Shown: in pieces, positions 1 through 9,162 of the stretch
Layout of the letters: every line of letters starts with the position of its first letter
Position numbering within the stretch: the first letter of the stretch is position 1
IMG/VR virus record: IMGVR_UViG_3300032241_001617
Coordinates: 1-40,030 of that record
Length of the DNA: 40,030 nt
Source of the DNA: a virus
Reading direction: 5' to 3' (one strand)
Translations under genes and position numbers: made by a program
The notes under the pieces: model-generated
The model's database searches: none
What the model saw: only the letters and a program-made list of their open reading frames with translations
What the model was told of the DNA's origin: nothing

Positions 1-123
1 CCCTCGGTAGTCAGGAACTTGCGCTTACTCTCAGGCGCGCCGTTCTCAATGTCGTCATGGTGGCGACCCACCTTGTAGGTGCCATCATCCTCCGCAATCG
101 CCGCCGCCTTGATGCGTTCACTC
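1..123. repeat. Terminal direct repeat, left copy
   Basis: Bases 1-123 are identical to 39908-40030. The repeat lies inside the 5' part of the ATP-grasp gene, and joining the ends restores one uninterrupted reading frame. That is expected for a circular or circularly permuted genome with an assembly overlap. True short terminal repeats of T7-type phages usually lie outside genes. Confidence 0.95.
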
Positions 124-125
124 AT
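1..125 (-). CDS. 5' end of the junction-spanning ATP-grasp fusion gene
   Basis: Reading leftwards, an ATG at 125-123 opens the frame that runs off base 1 and continues at 39907 into the long gene ending at 38497. This piece supplies 18 residues (beginning MSERIKAAAIAEDDGTYK) that are missing from any start chosen at the right-hand end. The ATG overlaps the stop of the upstream 48-residue gene by 8 bases, which supports it as the true start. The full product is 511 residues. See the entry at 38497-40030 for function. Confidence 0.85.
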   Translation of the reverse strand, partial: MSERIKAAAIAEDDGTYKVGRHHDDIENGAPESKRKFLTTE

Positions 126-264
126 CGTCGTCAACCCCCGCAGCGTCACAATGGCCCGCATCGCTTTCCTCTAATCGCGTCTGCCCCTCGTCCGGTTGCA
201 TGGAGCCCTTGCCGTAGTCCTCCCAGAAGCAGGAGGCAAATTCGTTGGTTTCGCGTTCTGGCAT
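118..264 (-). CDS. Small acidic protein, 48 aa, unknown
   Basis: The start ATG at 264-262 overlaps the TGA of the large internal virion protein gene (TGATG). The stop at 120-118 lies just past the ATG of the ATP-grasp gene. Both overlaps fit translational coupling in the late operon. The product is rich in Asp and Glu (it ends AAGVDDDE) with one Trp near residue 14 and two Cys. It has no signal peptide or membrane segment, and I do not recognise the family. The gene is short, so the call rests on operon position and the absence of any other gene in this gap. Confidence 0.55.
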   Translation of the reverse strand: MPERETNEFASCFWEDYGKGSMQPDEGQTRLEESDAGHCDAAGVDDDE

Positions 265-3200
265 CAGCGTAGGGTCTTGTCTATGTTGCGCGTAGGGGGC
301 ATCAGCTTGTCAAACTGAGCCTGAAGTTCGTCCCTATCCTTCTCCGGTATGTTGGCGCGGTCAATCTGCCTTTGAACGTGGTCGGCAATGGCTGCACGTT
401 CCTGCGGGGTTGCGGCCCTGAACACGCGCCAGAGGTCGCCGTGTGACTCGCTGCCGTCGATCGTCAAGTGCGCCGTGGCGTTCTCGAGATAAGTCCGGTC
501 TGTCCCGTTGACGACGTTCTGACGCTGCCGGTCGGTCAACTGGTCGGCGTCCTGCAATGAGTCAAGAATGGCGTTGGCCTGATCTTCCTTCCCGCTCCGA
601 AGCAGTTGCTTGGCGTTCTGGATCTGATGAACGCGGGCGGAGTCTGGGGAGTCGGCGCTCTTGAACTTGTTGCCCGCGAGTTCGCCGGCTAGGCGCTCGG
701 CGTCGGATTCTCCCATCCATGCCGGGGCGCGTGTGACGCCGACGAAAGCGCCCGCCTTTTCCGCGGCGGTCTGGCCTGCCGCCGCCTGCGTCTCATAGTT
801 GCGGAACGCTATCGGCTCAAACTGCTTCGAAGCAAACGTGAGTTCCTGCATGAGCTGACTGACAAAGGGATCGTCCGCGTGCCTGATCTCCTGCCCGTAG
901 TAGTCCTTGTTGAGCAACATTTCCCGCATGTCCTCTATGGCCGGGTTCACCTTGCCCGTCACGGTGCCAACGGGGTCATGCGCGTAGTGCATCATGTCCT
1001 TGATGTAGTTCGGGAACTGCATCCGCACCTCGCGGCCCTGCGGGTCAACCTCCCCGGTCGTCGGGTAGTTGGCGTCAAAGAGGGTCGGCGGCGCCTTGCC
1101 GTTCTGGAGGTAGTAGTAGATCGACCCGATCGCCGTGGACATGACAGGGAGGGCGACAACGTAGGCCATGCGGTGCGTGAACTCCGGGGCCTTGGCCTCG
1201 TTCACCGGCGCAAACCCCGCCTTGGCGAAGTCCTTCATCCCCCCGCCTATCTCGCGGACGGTGCCGATATTCCATCCCACCGAGCGAACGGTCGCCATGC
1301 TGATGTCCTTCATCCACTTCTTCCAAAAAAGGTTGTCATAGACCATCTGGCCCATGCGGTTGTCCACGGAATCAACCACCTTGCCCGCGGCCTTGCGCAC
1401 GGTGTCTACGTCCGGATTGCGGCCCATCTTCTCCATTTCGAGCCTCATCATGTCCATCGCTATGCCGAGCTTTTGGCGCGGAACGATATAGGACATAAGG
1501 GGTTCCCCTAGCTTCTCGATAAGCGCAAACGGGGCCTCCAGCGCGGCGGTGGCGTACTGCCTCCCGGCCTCGACCTTTTTGCCCTCTGCCGCTGCCGTCC
1601 GACCGGCGTCAATCGCCCCCTTCATCTGCTTCCAGAGGTTCGCCTGATAGAAACTGTCCATCTTGGCGCGGGTGCCCCCCTTCTTTAATCCCTCCATGAT
1701 CTGGGCAATCTCCGCACCTTGGCTTCCAGGACGCATCCATTCGGCCATTCCCTTGCTTCCTTGGAGCAAATTAGTGATGGGGGATGCTGGGATACCCCCG
1801 GCGGCTTTCAGGGCCTTGGCGGCCATCTGCGGGCTCGCTTTGCGGCCAGCCTCAACGCCGTATTCCAGCGCCAAGGCCAGCTTTGAGGTCGCCACGTCCA
1901 TCGTCGTGAACCCCAGATGGAAGGCTGAGAATCCTAACTGGAACTGGTTGACTGAGTTAGCAACAGAAAGGTAGGCCCGGAAGGACGGCGACCCCCGGAG
2001 TCCGGGCGAAAGGTAGTTGTTGGCGACCTGCGCAACCTCGTTCGGAGCCACGTAGTAACCCTCGATTTGCACGGCGCCGGGGTGGGAAGGGTTGCCGTAA
2101 ACGGTGGCAATGTTGTCGTCGATCTTCGTGTAACCCGCTGGAGGCTTTTCGGTTGCCCTGACGAACTTCACAAAATCCCGGTCCTTCATCTCCTGAAGCC
2201 ACTTCTGCCCCGTGATGTACTTGTCCATCTGGTGGGCCTTCAGCATGAGGAGGTCCACGGGGTTTGTGCTGACGGGCTCGAGATCAAGCTCCATTCCCTC
2301 GGCAATCGTCGGGATGGTCCTCTGCTTCAAAAAGCTCTTGTCGCCCTCCAAGGGTGCCCGCGCTCCCGCCTTCTGGAAGGCGTCAACGGCAGTTTCCGGG
2401 TCTTTCCAGATATGCGGGAAATAGTCGTCAATGAAATGCTCCAGCTTGCCGGTCCCCAAGGCGCGGATTTCGTCGCGCTTCGTGTCCATGATCGTCCGGA
2501 CGGTGTCGGCAAAGCCCTGCAGGTCCTCGTTTTCCTGCGCCTCCCTGTTCTCGATCCGGTCAACCGCCTCCCACCGCTTGTCGGCGTCCATCTTCATCAG
2601 GATGTCGCTCGATTCCTTTAGCGCAGCCTCGGCGCGGTTCTGGCGCTGCGCGAGTTCCGCCCCGTGTTCGCGGAGCGATTGCGCCGTGATCTCTGCCCTG
2701 TCGCCCCGTGCCTGCGGCGCGACGGTCTTTAGCACGTCGTCCCACGCCTGCGCCGCGGCGGACAGCTTCTTCACAGCGGCAGGCTCCATGTCGGCAATCT
2801 TCTGGGCTTGGTCTGCCGCAGACTTTAGAAGCTCCTGCTGCTCGGGTGGTGCCTTCGCCGCTGCCTGCTGCAAAGTTGCGGCAAGGGCTGTCGGTGTCTG
2901 CCCGTGCAAGTCCTTTGGATCTATCAGAGGCTTCTGGAGCGTGCCAGCATTGGCGTCTGCAACCTTCGACCTTTCGTCGAAATTAGTGCTGTATTTGCCG
3001 CTGACGCCGCCGATACCAAGGATCGTCTGGAGCGTGTAGGCAAACGTGTCGAACGTCTTTTGCGCTGCGGTGACGTCGGGGTCCTTTAGCTCGTTGTAAA
3101 GGTTTTTGGCACCCGTTGCCGAACCGTAAAGCATATACCCGCCAAACCCGCGACCGATGGCCGACTCTGCCGTCGGACCCAACGCCCTGCCGCCAGCGAT

Positions 3201-3545
3201 GGAAAGAAGGTTGCCAGGGTCTAGTGCCTGTTCCGCTACCAAACCGCCTACTTTGTGCGGCAAGTCGCTCCATTCGGTTTTGACGCCCTCGGTCTTTTGC
3301 GTGGACTTGGGACCGCTGCCGAAAGGGTTTGCGATGGGGCCTGCGGAGAAGATACCCCTCGTCAGATTCTGCCAGTCCATCGCCAGGGATTCGGCGGTCG
3401 TGGAGGGCCTGATCTGAGCGTCGGCAGGATGGTAGCCTTCGGGATGCTCCTGCTCGGTTTTGCCGAAAAGGATCTGATCGGCTTGGCTTGTCGGCGCGGC
3501 AGTCTCCTCCTGCTTGCCGTATAGGATTTGATCCGCTTCTGTCAC
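264..3545 (-). CDS. Large internal virion (ejection) protein, gp16 position
   Basis: A 1093-residue protein at the place and size rank of T7 gp16, last of three consecutive internal-protein genes (160, 507, 1093 residues). In T7 these form the internal core and are ejected to make a channel across the envelope. The sequence is mostly predicted helical, Ala/Gln/Lys-rich, with amphipathic stretches around residues 210-340. There is a hydrophobic segment near 780-805 (VVALPVMSTAIGSIYYYL) and another helical, partly hydrophobic region near 520-575. The N-terminus carries two copies of an ADQIL-Y/F-GK motif (residues 4-11 and 22-29). I see no lysozyme-type transglycosylase motif. Function is inferred from synteny and composition; no close family is recognised by eye. 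The stop overlaps the next small gene (TGATG). Confidence 0.65.
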   Translation of the reverse strand: MTEADQILYGKQEETAAPTSQADQILFGKTEQEHPEGYHPADAQIRPSTTAESLAMDWQNLTRGIFSAGPIANPFGSGPKSTQKTEGVKTEWSDLPHKVGGLVAEQALDPGNLLSIAGGRALGPTAESAIGRGFGGYMLYGSATGAKNLYNELKDPDVTAAQKTFDTFAYTLQTILGIGGVSGKYSTNFDERSKVADANAGTLQKPLIDPKDLHGQTPTALAATLQQAAAKAPPEQQELLKSAADQAQKIADMEPAAVKKLSAAAQAWDDVLKTVAPQARGDRAEITAQSLREHGAELAQRQNRAEAALKESSDILMKMDADKRWEAVDRIENREAQENEDLQGFADTVRTIMDTKRDEIRALGTGKLEHFIDDYFPHIWKDPETAVDAFQKAGARAPLEGDKSFLKQRTIPTIAEGMELDLEPVSTNPVDLLMLKAHQMDKYITGQKWLQEMKDRDFVKFVRATEKPPAGYTKIDDNIATVYGNPSHPGAVQIEGYYVAPNEVAQVANNYLSPGLRGSPSFRAYLSVANSVNQFQLGFSAFHLGFTTMDVATSKLALALEYGVEAGRKASPQMAAKALKAAGGIPASPITNLLQGSKGMAEWMRPGSQGAEIAQIMEGLKKGGTRAKMDSFYQANLWKQMKGAIDAGRTAAAEGKKVEAGRQYATAALEAPFALIEKLGEPLMSYIVPRQKLGIAMDMMRLEMEKMGRNPDVDTVRKAAGKVVDSVDNRMGQMVYDNLFWKKWMKDISMATVRSVGWNIGTVREIGGGMKDFAKAGFAPVNEAKAPEFTHRMAYVVALPVMSTAIGSIYYYLQNGKAPPTLFDANYPTTGEVDPQGREVRMQFPNYIKDMMHYAHDPVGTVTGKVNPAIEDMREMLLNKDYYGQEIRHADDPFVSQLMQELTFASKQFEPIAFRNYETQAAAGQTAAEKAGAFVGVTRAPAWMGESDAERLAGELAGNKFKSADSPDSARVHQIQNAKQLLRSGKEDQANAILDSLQDADQLTDRQRQNVVNGTDRTYLENATAHLTIDGSESHGDLWRVFRAATPQERAAIADHVQRQIDRANIPEKDRDELQAQFDKLMPPTRNIDKTLR

Positions 3546-3551
3546 GGCGGC

Positions 3552-5075
3552 TTAGATTCCGAAACGGATGGCGAGTATCTTGCGGGCAACGTCGGGTGTG
3601 ATCTTGTTCGCGTCCAAGTCTGCGCGGACATCCCTCGGGGAAGCATAGGATCCAAATCCCAAGCGGGTGCGCTCTGCTTCCGCTTCTGTCGGGCTGGCCT
3701 TTTGTCCCTGCTCGCTGTGAGCCCAGTCTAGATACTGCTTCTGGGCGTTCGCGTACCAATCCCGTGCCGCCGTGGCTCGCTTGGACTCGCGCTCCATGAT
3801 CTGGGCTCGCACCGCCTTTGGCCCGTAGGCCGTGCGCAGGTCAGCCGCCGACATGGTTTCGATCTTCTCGAGGCCGCCCTTGACGTAAGGCACTCCGCGG
3901 TTGTCCCGGTTCCCAGTGGGAACGAGGCCAACGATGTCCTCATAAGCCTGCTTCATCTGCTCGACCTGTGTGGCGTGCACCGGCGCCTCCGCCTTCTGCC
4001 CCTCCTTTTTCGCCTCCTTCATGTAGCGGTCTAGCTTCTCGGTCAGCCTCTCGCGCTCGCCGGGATTCTGGATGCCGTTGATACGCTCGGCCATCTTCTT
4101 CGCGGTATCCTGCGGTTTGTCGTCGGCAACCCAGTCGTGGTCGGTTATGTCGAGGGCGACGTAGGCGGCCTCCTTCTTGTCCTCCTCGGCGCTGTTGCGC
4201 TTCATGCGGTTTAGGAGCCTGTCGGCACCCTCCTGTGTGATCTCGCCTGCCTTCACCTTGGCGGCAAGCGCCTTCGGGTCGAGCGTCCTGTCGGGGCTGT
4301 CCTGCATCTGGTCGGAAAGGTCGTTCAAGTTCTCGCGCTGGACACGGTTCCTGGACTCGTCGGCGATGCGCGACAGCGTGCGGAACTTCTGCGGGTCGAT
4401 CACCCCCTCAAACTTCTTGATGAGTTCGGGGGCTTTCAGCGGGTTCGTGGTTATGGCCGTATTGGCGGCAGCCTCGGCGGCGATCTTCGGCGCCTGCTGC
4501 TTAAGCATGGCGGTCTCGCGGGGGCCGATAATGCCATTCTCGTTCAGTGAGTCGTAGATGACGTTCGCCTTGTCCACATGCAAATCCTGTAGCGCCGCCG
4601 TTGCCGCCGCAAAACCGCTTTCCTTTACGTCGCTTGTCTTCCGTTTCAGCGCCTCGATGCCGACCGCCGACACGCTCGTCTGCTTGAAGTTGGCCGTCAT
4701 CATGGCCAAGTGCTTCTTTGCTACCGGCGACAAGTCCTCCTGCCCCATGAGGTAGTCCGTCGTCTGCTGAACCCTGCGCGTGTATTCGGGCACCCATGTA
4801 TCCGGGTCTTTGGCCAGATTCGGGTCTTTCTGGATGTCCTGCACAAACTGGTCATGCGTGCGCTGCAAGGCCAAGTCTGCGTCGAAAACCTTTTTGGCAT
4901 TTCGGGCATCCTGCATGTTCTGCTGCAAGTCCTCAAATAGCTTTCCCACATCCTGACCCGCGGTGCCAAGAACCTCGCCCTTTGCCAAAACGGCGTTACG
5001 AAAAGCAGTGGGATCAATTTGAGTCCCGCCAATCGGAGTTGAAACTTCTGATCCAGGTACGATTCCAGCGGCCAT
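3552..5075 (-). CDS. Internal virion protein, gp15 position
   Basis: A 507-residue, strongly charged, almost wholly helical protein with no membrane segment or signal peptide. It lies one base from the gp14-position gene and six bases from the gp16-position gene. Coiled-coil-like heptads occur around residues 40-75 and 240-360, and the C-terminus (TPDVARKILAIRFGI) looks like a short docking helix. By position it should be the middle protein of the ejection complex, which in T7 lines the periplasmic part of the DNA channel. There is no catalytic motif. The assignment is from synteny; homology to T7 gp15 itself is not visible by eye. Confidence 0.6.
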   Translation of the reverse strand: MAAGIVPGSEVSTPIGGTQIDPTAFRNAVLAKGEVLGTAGQDVGKLFEDLQQNMQDARNAKKVFDADLALQRTHDQFVQDIQKDPNLAKDPDTWVPEYTRRVQQTTDYLMGQEDLSPVAKKHLAMMTANFKQTSVSAVGIEALKRKTSDVKESGFAAATAALQDLHVDKANVIYDSLNENGIIGPRETAMLKQQAPKIAAEAAANTAITTNPLKAPELIKKFEGVIDPQKFRTLSRIADESRNRVQRENLNDLSDQMQDSPDRTLDPKALAAKVKAGEITQEGADRLLNRMKRNSAEEDKKEAAYVALDITDHDWVADDKPQDTAKKMAERINGIQNPGERERLTEKLDRYMKEAKKEGQKAEAPVHATQVEQMKQAYEDIVGLVPTGNRDNRGVPYVKGGLEKIETMSAADLRTAYGPKAVRAQIMERESKRATAARDWYANAQKQYLDWAHSEQGQKASPTEAEAERTRLGFGSYASPRDVRADLDANKITPDVARKILAIRFGI

Positions 5076-5076
5076 T

Positions 5077-5559
5077 TTAGAATATGCTTTGGAGGATTGA
5101 ACCGCTGCCTTGGTAATTGCTGTAACCCGTGCCGATGGCGTTTGTCGCTCCGTTTATAAGAGCTATTGTTCCCTTTAGCCTGTCGGCCTGAGCCTGAGCT
5201 TGCCCCTCCAGTAGCCCAACGCTTGCCTGAGAATAATACTCAGCCTGCTTTTGCTGGCTGTTAACGTACTGCTGCTGAATCTGCTGCTCAAAGCGGCCCG
5301 CGTTCGTGATCTGGGCGTGGAGCGCGGAACCGCTTGTCGCCAAGACGCCGCTCGACGCATAGCCCGCCGCCTGCTTCGAAAGGTACACGGCGTCATTCTG
5401 ACGCTCGTTACTGATGTTTTGCAGCGTGTCCAGCTGCAACTGCTGCGCAACAGCCTGATCGTATTTGGCGTTGTATTGCGCTGTCTGTTCGTCAACGGCA
5501 GCGGCCTGCTTGCCCGCGTCGTAACCCATGATCCCTGAGAATAGTTGTCCTACCGGCAT
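5077..5559 (-). CDS. Internal virion protein, gp14-like
   Basis: 160 residues. A hydrophobic, glycine-containing N-terminus (GQLFSGIMGYDAGKQ) is followed by a long Gln/Ala-rich helix, a central motif with the pattern A-S-S-G-V-L-A-T-S-G-S (about residues 68-78), and a second Gln-rich helix. This layout, with the conserved Ala-Gly-Val-x-x-Ser-Gly-Ser turn between two helices, is typical of gp14-type core proteins of podoviruses, which insert in the outer membrane during ejection. It overlaps the upstream gp13-like gene by 10 bases and lies one base before the gp15-position gene. T7 gp14 is a little longer (196 residues). Confidence 0.7.
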   Translation of the reverse strand: MPVGQLFSGIMGYDAGKQAAAVDEQTAQYNAKYDQAVAQQLQLDTLQNISNERQNDAVYLSKQAAGYASSGVLATSGSALHAQITNAGRFEQQIQQQYVNSQQKQAEYYSQASVGLLEGQAQAQADRLKGTIALINGATNAIGTGYSNYQGSGSILQSIF

Positions 5560-5981
5560 TTGATTGCCTTTCCGTAAATGAGATGCGGGCGACCGCCCAC
5601 ATCGACGTAACCGAGTTTTGCCATGATTCGGGATTCGCTCCCGCCGTCCTCAACCATCGACATGACCGCTTTGCAACCACGCGACCATGCCTCGACCTCA
5701 AGGTGCTCGTAAAGGGCGTTTACCGCCTGCAATAGCTTTTTGGAAATGCCAAACGCCGGGTTGGTCGTAGTAAACTCAATCATTCCAATCCCGCCAACAG
5801 TTCCGCTTGCCACAAAAAGCCAACTTACGGCAACGGGAGTTAACTGCTCATCAACGGCGATGTAGCCCGCCGCTGGCAAAAACACCTCCTTCGGGATATT
5901 TACAGCCTTATGCGTTTCCCACCACTTCGCAATGATGGGGTAATCACTCTCAAGCTGGATGTTGCGAATCGTCATGGTCAC
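5550..5981 (-). CDS. GNAT-fold protein in the gp13 position
   Basis: 143 residues with a GNAT acetyltransferase-like layout: an N-terminal strand-helix (TIRNIQLESDYPIIAKWW), then central strands (GYIAVDEQLTPVAVSWLFVA), a strand with IGMIEF, a helix over the cofactor site, and a C-terminal strand after KLGYVDVGG. A gene of this size and fold lies at the same place (between nozzle and gp14) in T7-like phages, where gp13 is needed for virion assembly. The canonical acetyl-CoA pyrophosphate loop (Q/R-x-x-G-x-G/A) is not clear here (NPAFGISKKLL aligns with it), so catalytic activity is uncertain. It overlaps both neighbours by a few bases. Confidence 0.65.
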   Translation of the reverse strand: MTMTIRNIQLESDYPIIAKWWETHKAVNIPKEVFLPAAGYIAVDEQLTPVAVSWLFVASGTVGGIGMIEFTTTNPAFGISKKLLQAVNALYEHLEVEAWSRGCKAVMSMVEDGGSESRIMAKLGYVDVGGRPHLIYGKAIKCR

Positions 5982-8900
5982 GCCCTGTCATTCATTATCT
6001 CGTATTTGATCGTTAAGCCGAGGACCGTCAACGGCAGAGCGTCCTGACCCGTGATGATAATGGTCGGATCTTGGCCGGGCGTGATGTTCAGGGCGGGCGT
6101 GATATTGAGGTCCGTCGGCACCGTGACAAGCGACGGGACCGCAAAGGGGTTCGACGGGTTGTTTGTATATTGGAGGGGCTTTGGCAGGCTGTAAACGGGC
6201 GAGGGAACGAGCACCCACGGGTAAGTGTAGTTGAACACCCAATGAGTCGTGTCTGCGGCGGGCGGCGCCTGGCTGCTGCCGGGGGCAATGATGCAGGTAT
6301 AAACCTGCTGGTTATAGACCACGATTGCGCCTAGACCGTAGGACGTTCCCGCGTTCCACGTCTGCGGCCCAAGGGCGGGGTCCACGCTGGTATTCGTGGC
6401 CGCGCAGCATTGGTACGACAGACCAGACGCGGGGGACGTGACATAGGCTCCCGGCGAGTAAAGCGTGCCCCCGTACCAAAGTGTGTAAGGGCTTGTGCCG
6501 TTCCAGACGTTGCCTCCCATCGAGTTCCAGACCCGAAGGTAAACGCTGGAAATCTGCTTGTTAAGCCCCATAGTTACGCCCGCCCGCGAGTCGCTGTCAA
6601 AGCGCATCGGCTGGCACTCATAATAAATCGGTATGCCGATCTGGACCACGCCCACGCTTGTAGGGATGGACGACGGAAGCGTGACACCCCAGACGCCCGC
6701 GGTTTGCACGCATTGAATCGGGCCGAAGGCGTTGCCGTCCGCGAGACCGGAGAGCCAGCGGCCCTGCACGGCGTTGAAGTACGGCCCTGTTAGCGTAAGC
6801 GTGCCGGGGTTCTGGATCGTGGTCCCGCAATCGACGTAGTAGGCGTAGGGCAGGTATGGCGCGGGCTGGTTCGGATAGTAGGTGAAGTTTTCCTCCCAGT
6901 TGAACGGGTTGATGCGCTCAATGACCCGCGTTTGCACGTTGCCAATGTTCCGGTTTACGACCACCCAGATTTCATCGTCGTTTCGGCCCTGACCAGGAAT
7001 GACGGAAACTGTCTCAAATCCGTTGTCATTCGTGAGCAGTTGGCCCGTATTTGGGTTCGTTATGTTGTAGCCCGTCCGGTTCTGCGACCACGAATAAACC
7101 TCCTGATCCTGCTCGTAGGTCATGGTGCACAACTGGCCCGCCTGTGTGATCGCTATCACGAGCGGTTGACGCCGCCAGCGGGTGGCGTATCCGAGAGACA
7201 CGATGCCAGCCGAGAACATGTGCTCCGAAAGTGTCGTAATGTCCTCCGAAATGTACCGCTGCTGGTTAAGGACGTACTGCATCTGGCGAACGGTGGTTGC
7301 CGTGCGCTGCGTGAACAAAACCGAGTCGGCAATGATAATAGGGTCCACGTTGTCGGCACTACCCCAACTGGAGTGCTCGACGGCGTTTATGTTCGTGGGC
7401 GTCACGGCGGCACCGGACGACACGCCGTTGTTGAACGTGGAACCTGAGTTCACGATCCATTCCGCGCCGGACAGCCCAACGAACAAATCGGTTGATGCAA
7501 TAAGCCACTGAATCGGCCCACGGAAGGGCGCGTTAATGTCGATAACGACGGCGTCGGTGGCCTCGGTCTGATCGCCAAGGTTAAAGTTCTCAATGTCGTT
7601 TGTGACCGTCATCCAAATGCGCTGCGGTTCGTAGCCACTCCCCGCATAGACGAGACGCTGCTGGTAGGAGGTAATGCCTTGCGGGAACCCGCGATAATTG
7701 GACCACGCTCCTTCGCTCCAATAGATCGTCGCCGCCGTGCCGCCTAGCTGCTGAATCACGTTTGCCGTGGCCGTGTAGGCGTTCGTTATCGCCGTTATCT
7801 GGACAAGCCCGTAGATAAACCCGCTTGTGATGTTGAACACGATGCGCGGGTTCGTGGCCGGTGTCCCCGCTGGCGTGGTCGAAATGCCGCTAGGTATCGA
7901 CAGCACAAAGCGGTATAGGCTAAGTTCCTGCGCCGTGCCCGAGATGTCAAAGTTGCGGTCAGACCTGCCTGATTCCGTCCTGACAGTGTTCCATGTGGAA
8001 CCATTGTCGAAGGACTGCTGCAAGGCCAAGTCAACCGCCCAAGTGCCCTCGGAATAAAGCTCCCAGCCACCCAAACATGCAATGCTGGGCGACGCGTAGG
8101 GAAGCCCATGCCAGCTTGACGAGGTGCCCCCCACAACCACCGTGCCGGGGCTACCGGAAGTCGGGTTAAACCCCGCCGCAATGGTGCCGTCCACCTCTAG
8201 GTAATTTGCCTCATTCAGCGTCGCAAGCTGCCATGTTGATCTCACGTGCTCGGAATTAAACATGGTTACGACCGACCAAAGGCCAGCCGCCAAGTTGGTT
8301 GCGAACGTGCCCGAAACGTGCGGGGATAGGCAGTTGTAAATTACGCCGCCCTGTAGGACTGAGTTTCCAATCGTGTAGTAGGTGGACGTTGCCCAAGCGG
8401 GTGCGGAAGCCGTGAGCGTGATGCCGTTTCCTTGAATGGCACTTGCCGCAATGGTCGTGTCCGTCGCGTTCTGGTCAAGGAACGGCGGGGTCAGGAAATT
8501 GACCTGCTGAATCTGCCAATCGGTGTTCGTGTACCTAGTCAGCTTGTACGGCGGGTAATCGGGATGCGTGATGTAAATCACGTCGTTAATCTGGCAGAAG
8601 GACAGCGTGTAAACGTCCGTCTCGTAGATCGAGGTGTTGGGGTAAACGACGCTGCCGTTGTAGGGCGTAGGCTGCTCAAGGATTGTCTGGGCCACCCAAT
8701 GCGTCGTGTCGCTGTGCGGGGCCGTCGTCCCCGTGACACCGCTCGCCGTGTAGTAAATGTACGGGGCAACACCCGACAAATCCGTGACATAGCTGCCGGG
8801 GATGTAGGTTTGGCCGCTGACCCATGCCGGGGCCGACGAAACCACCACAGGCTGAGGCGTCGTGCCGCCTGAGTAGATTCGGACGTAGTAGCTCCCGAAC

Positions 8901-9160
8901 TCGAGCATGAACGTGACGTCGGGCGAGAACACGAACGATTGCAGGTTGACCGCATTGTTGAACTGGCCGAAGTTCTGGAACTTGGCGTTCGCCACAAACT
9001 GCGTGCCCGGTCGCCGCGTGATTGGACCCTGCTTGTAGCTTATCATGTTCAGCTCGGTTCGAGCCGCCGTGGTGTATTTGCCTATGTCAACACGGGCGTC
9101 CAGCTTCGGCGTCCACTCGCCCGAATTGAAGTTGACCTGGCTGTGAAGGCTCTTGGTCAT
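5978..9160 (-). CDS. Tail tubular protein B (nozzle, gp12-like) with inserted carbohydrate-binding-like modules
   Basis: A 1060-residue virion protein. The first 55 residues (QVNFNSGEWTPKLDARVDIG..., with RRPGTQFVA at 49-57) are the hallmark start of podovirus nozzle proteins, which hexamerise at the tail tip. The β-propeller-like body includes SYQQRLVYAGS and a region resembling LFVGLSGAEWIV. At least four modules of about 45 residues with the pattern W-x-x-G-x-x-Y-x-x-G-x-x-V...Y-x-C...P...W lie at about 110-160, 253-298, 893-932 and 933-977, much like the chitin-binding (CBM5/12) fold. This makes the protein longer than T7 gp12 (794 residues). It overlaps the gp13-like gene by 4 bases and starts 2 bases after the gp11-like stop. 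Confidence 0.85.
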   Translation of the reverse strand: MTKSLHSQVNFNSGEWTPKLDARVDIGKYTTAARTELNMISYKQGPITRRPGTQFVANAKFQNFGQFNNAVNLQSFVFSPDVTFMLEFGSYYVRIYSGGTTPQPVVVSSAPAWVSGQTYIPGSYVTDLSGVAPYIYYTASGVTGTTAPHSDTTHWVAQTILEQPTPYNGSVVYPNTSIYETDVYTLSFCQINDVIYITHPDYPPYKLTRYTNTDWQIQQVNFLTPPFLDQNATDTTIAASAIQGNGITLTASAPAWATSTYYTIGNSVLQGGVIYNCLSPHVSGTFATNLAAGLWSVVTMFNSEHVRSTWQLATLNEANYLEVDGTIAAGFNPTSGSPGTVVVGGTSSSWHGLPYASPSIACLGGWELYSEGTWAVDLALQQSFDNGSTWNTVRTESGRSDRNFDISGTAQELSLYRFVLSIPSGISTTPAGTPATNPRIVFNITSGFIYGLVQITAITNAYTATANVIQQLGGTAATIYWSEGAWSNYRGFPQGITSYQQRLVYAGSGYEPQRIWMTVTNDIENFNLGDQTEATDAVVIDINAPFRGPIQWLIASTDLFVGLSGAEWIVNSGSTFNNGVSSGAAVTPTNINAVEHSSWGSADNVDPIIIADSVLFTQRTATTVRQMQYVLNQQRYISEDITTLSEHMFSAGIVSLGYATRWRRQPLVIAITQAGQLCTMTYEQDQEVYSWSQNRTGYNITNPNTGQLLTNDNGFETVSVIPGQGRNDDEIWVVVNRNIGNVQTRVIERINPFNWEENFTYYPNQPAPYLPYAYYVDCGTTIQNPGTLTLTGPYFNAVQGRWLSGLADGNAFGPIQCVQTAGVWGVTLPSSIPTSVGVVQIGIPIYYECQPMRFDSDSRAGVTMGLNKQISSVYLRVWNSMGGNVWNGTSPYTLWYGGTLYSPGAYVTSPASGLSYQCCAATNTSVDPALGPQTWNAGTSYGLGAIVVYNQQVYTCIIAPGSSQAPPAADTTHWVFNYTYPWVLVPSPVYSLPKPLQYTNNPSNPFAVPSLVTVPTDLNITPALNITPGQDPTIIITGQDALPLTVLGLTIKYEIMNDRA

Positions 9161-9162
9161 GC

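Noticed and set aside
1-123. True T7-like physical terminal repeat
   Set aside because: The repeat lies inside a coding sequence and is better explained by an assembly overlap on a circular map. Read coverage would decide.
2983-3759. Minus-strand open frame of 258 codons
   Set aside because: Arg/Ser-rich frame-shifted reading of the two internal virion protein genes; both of those have normal protein composition in their own frames.
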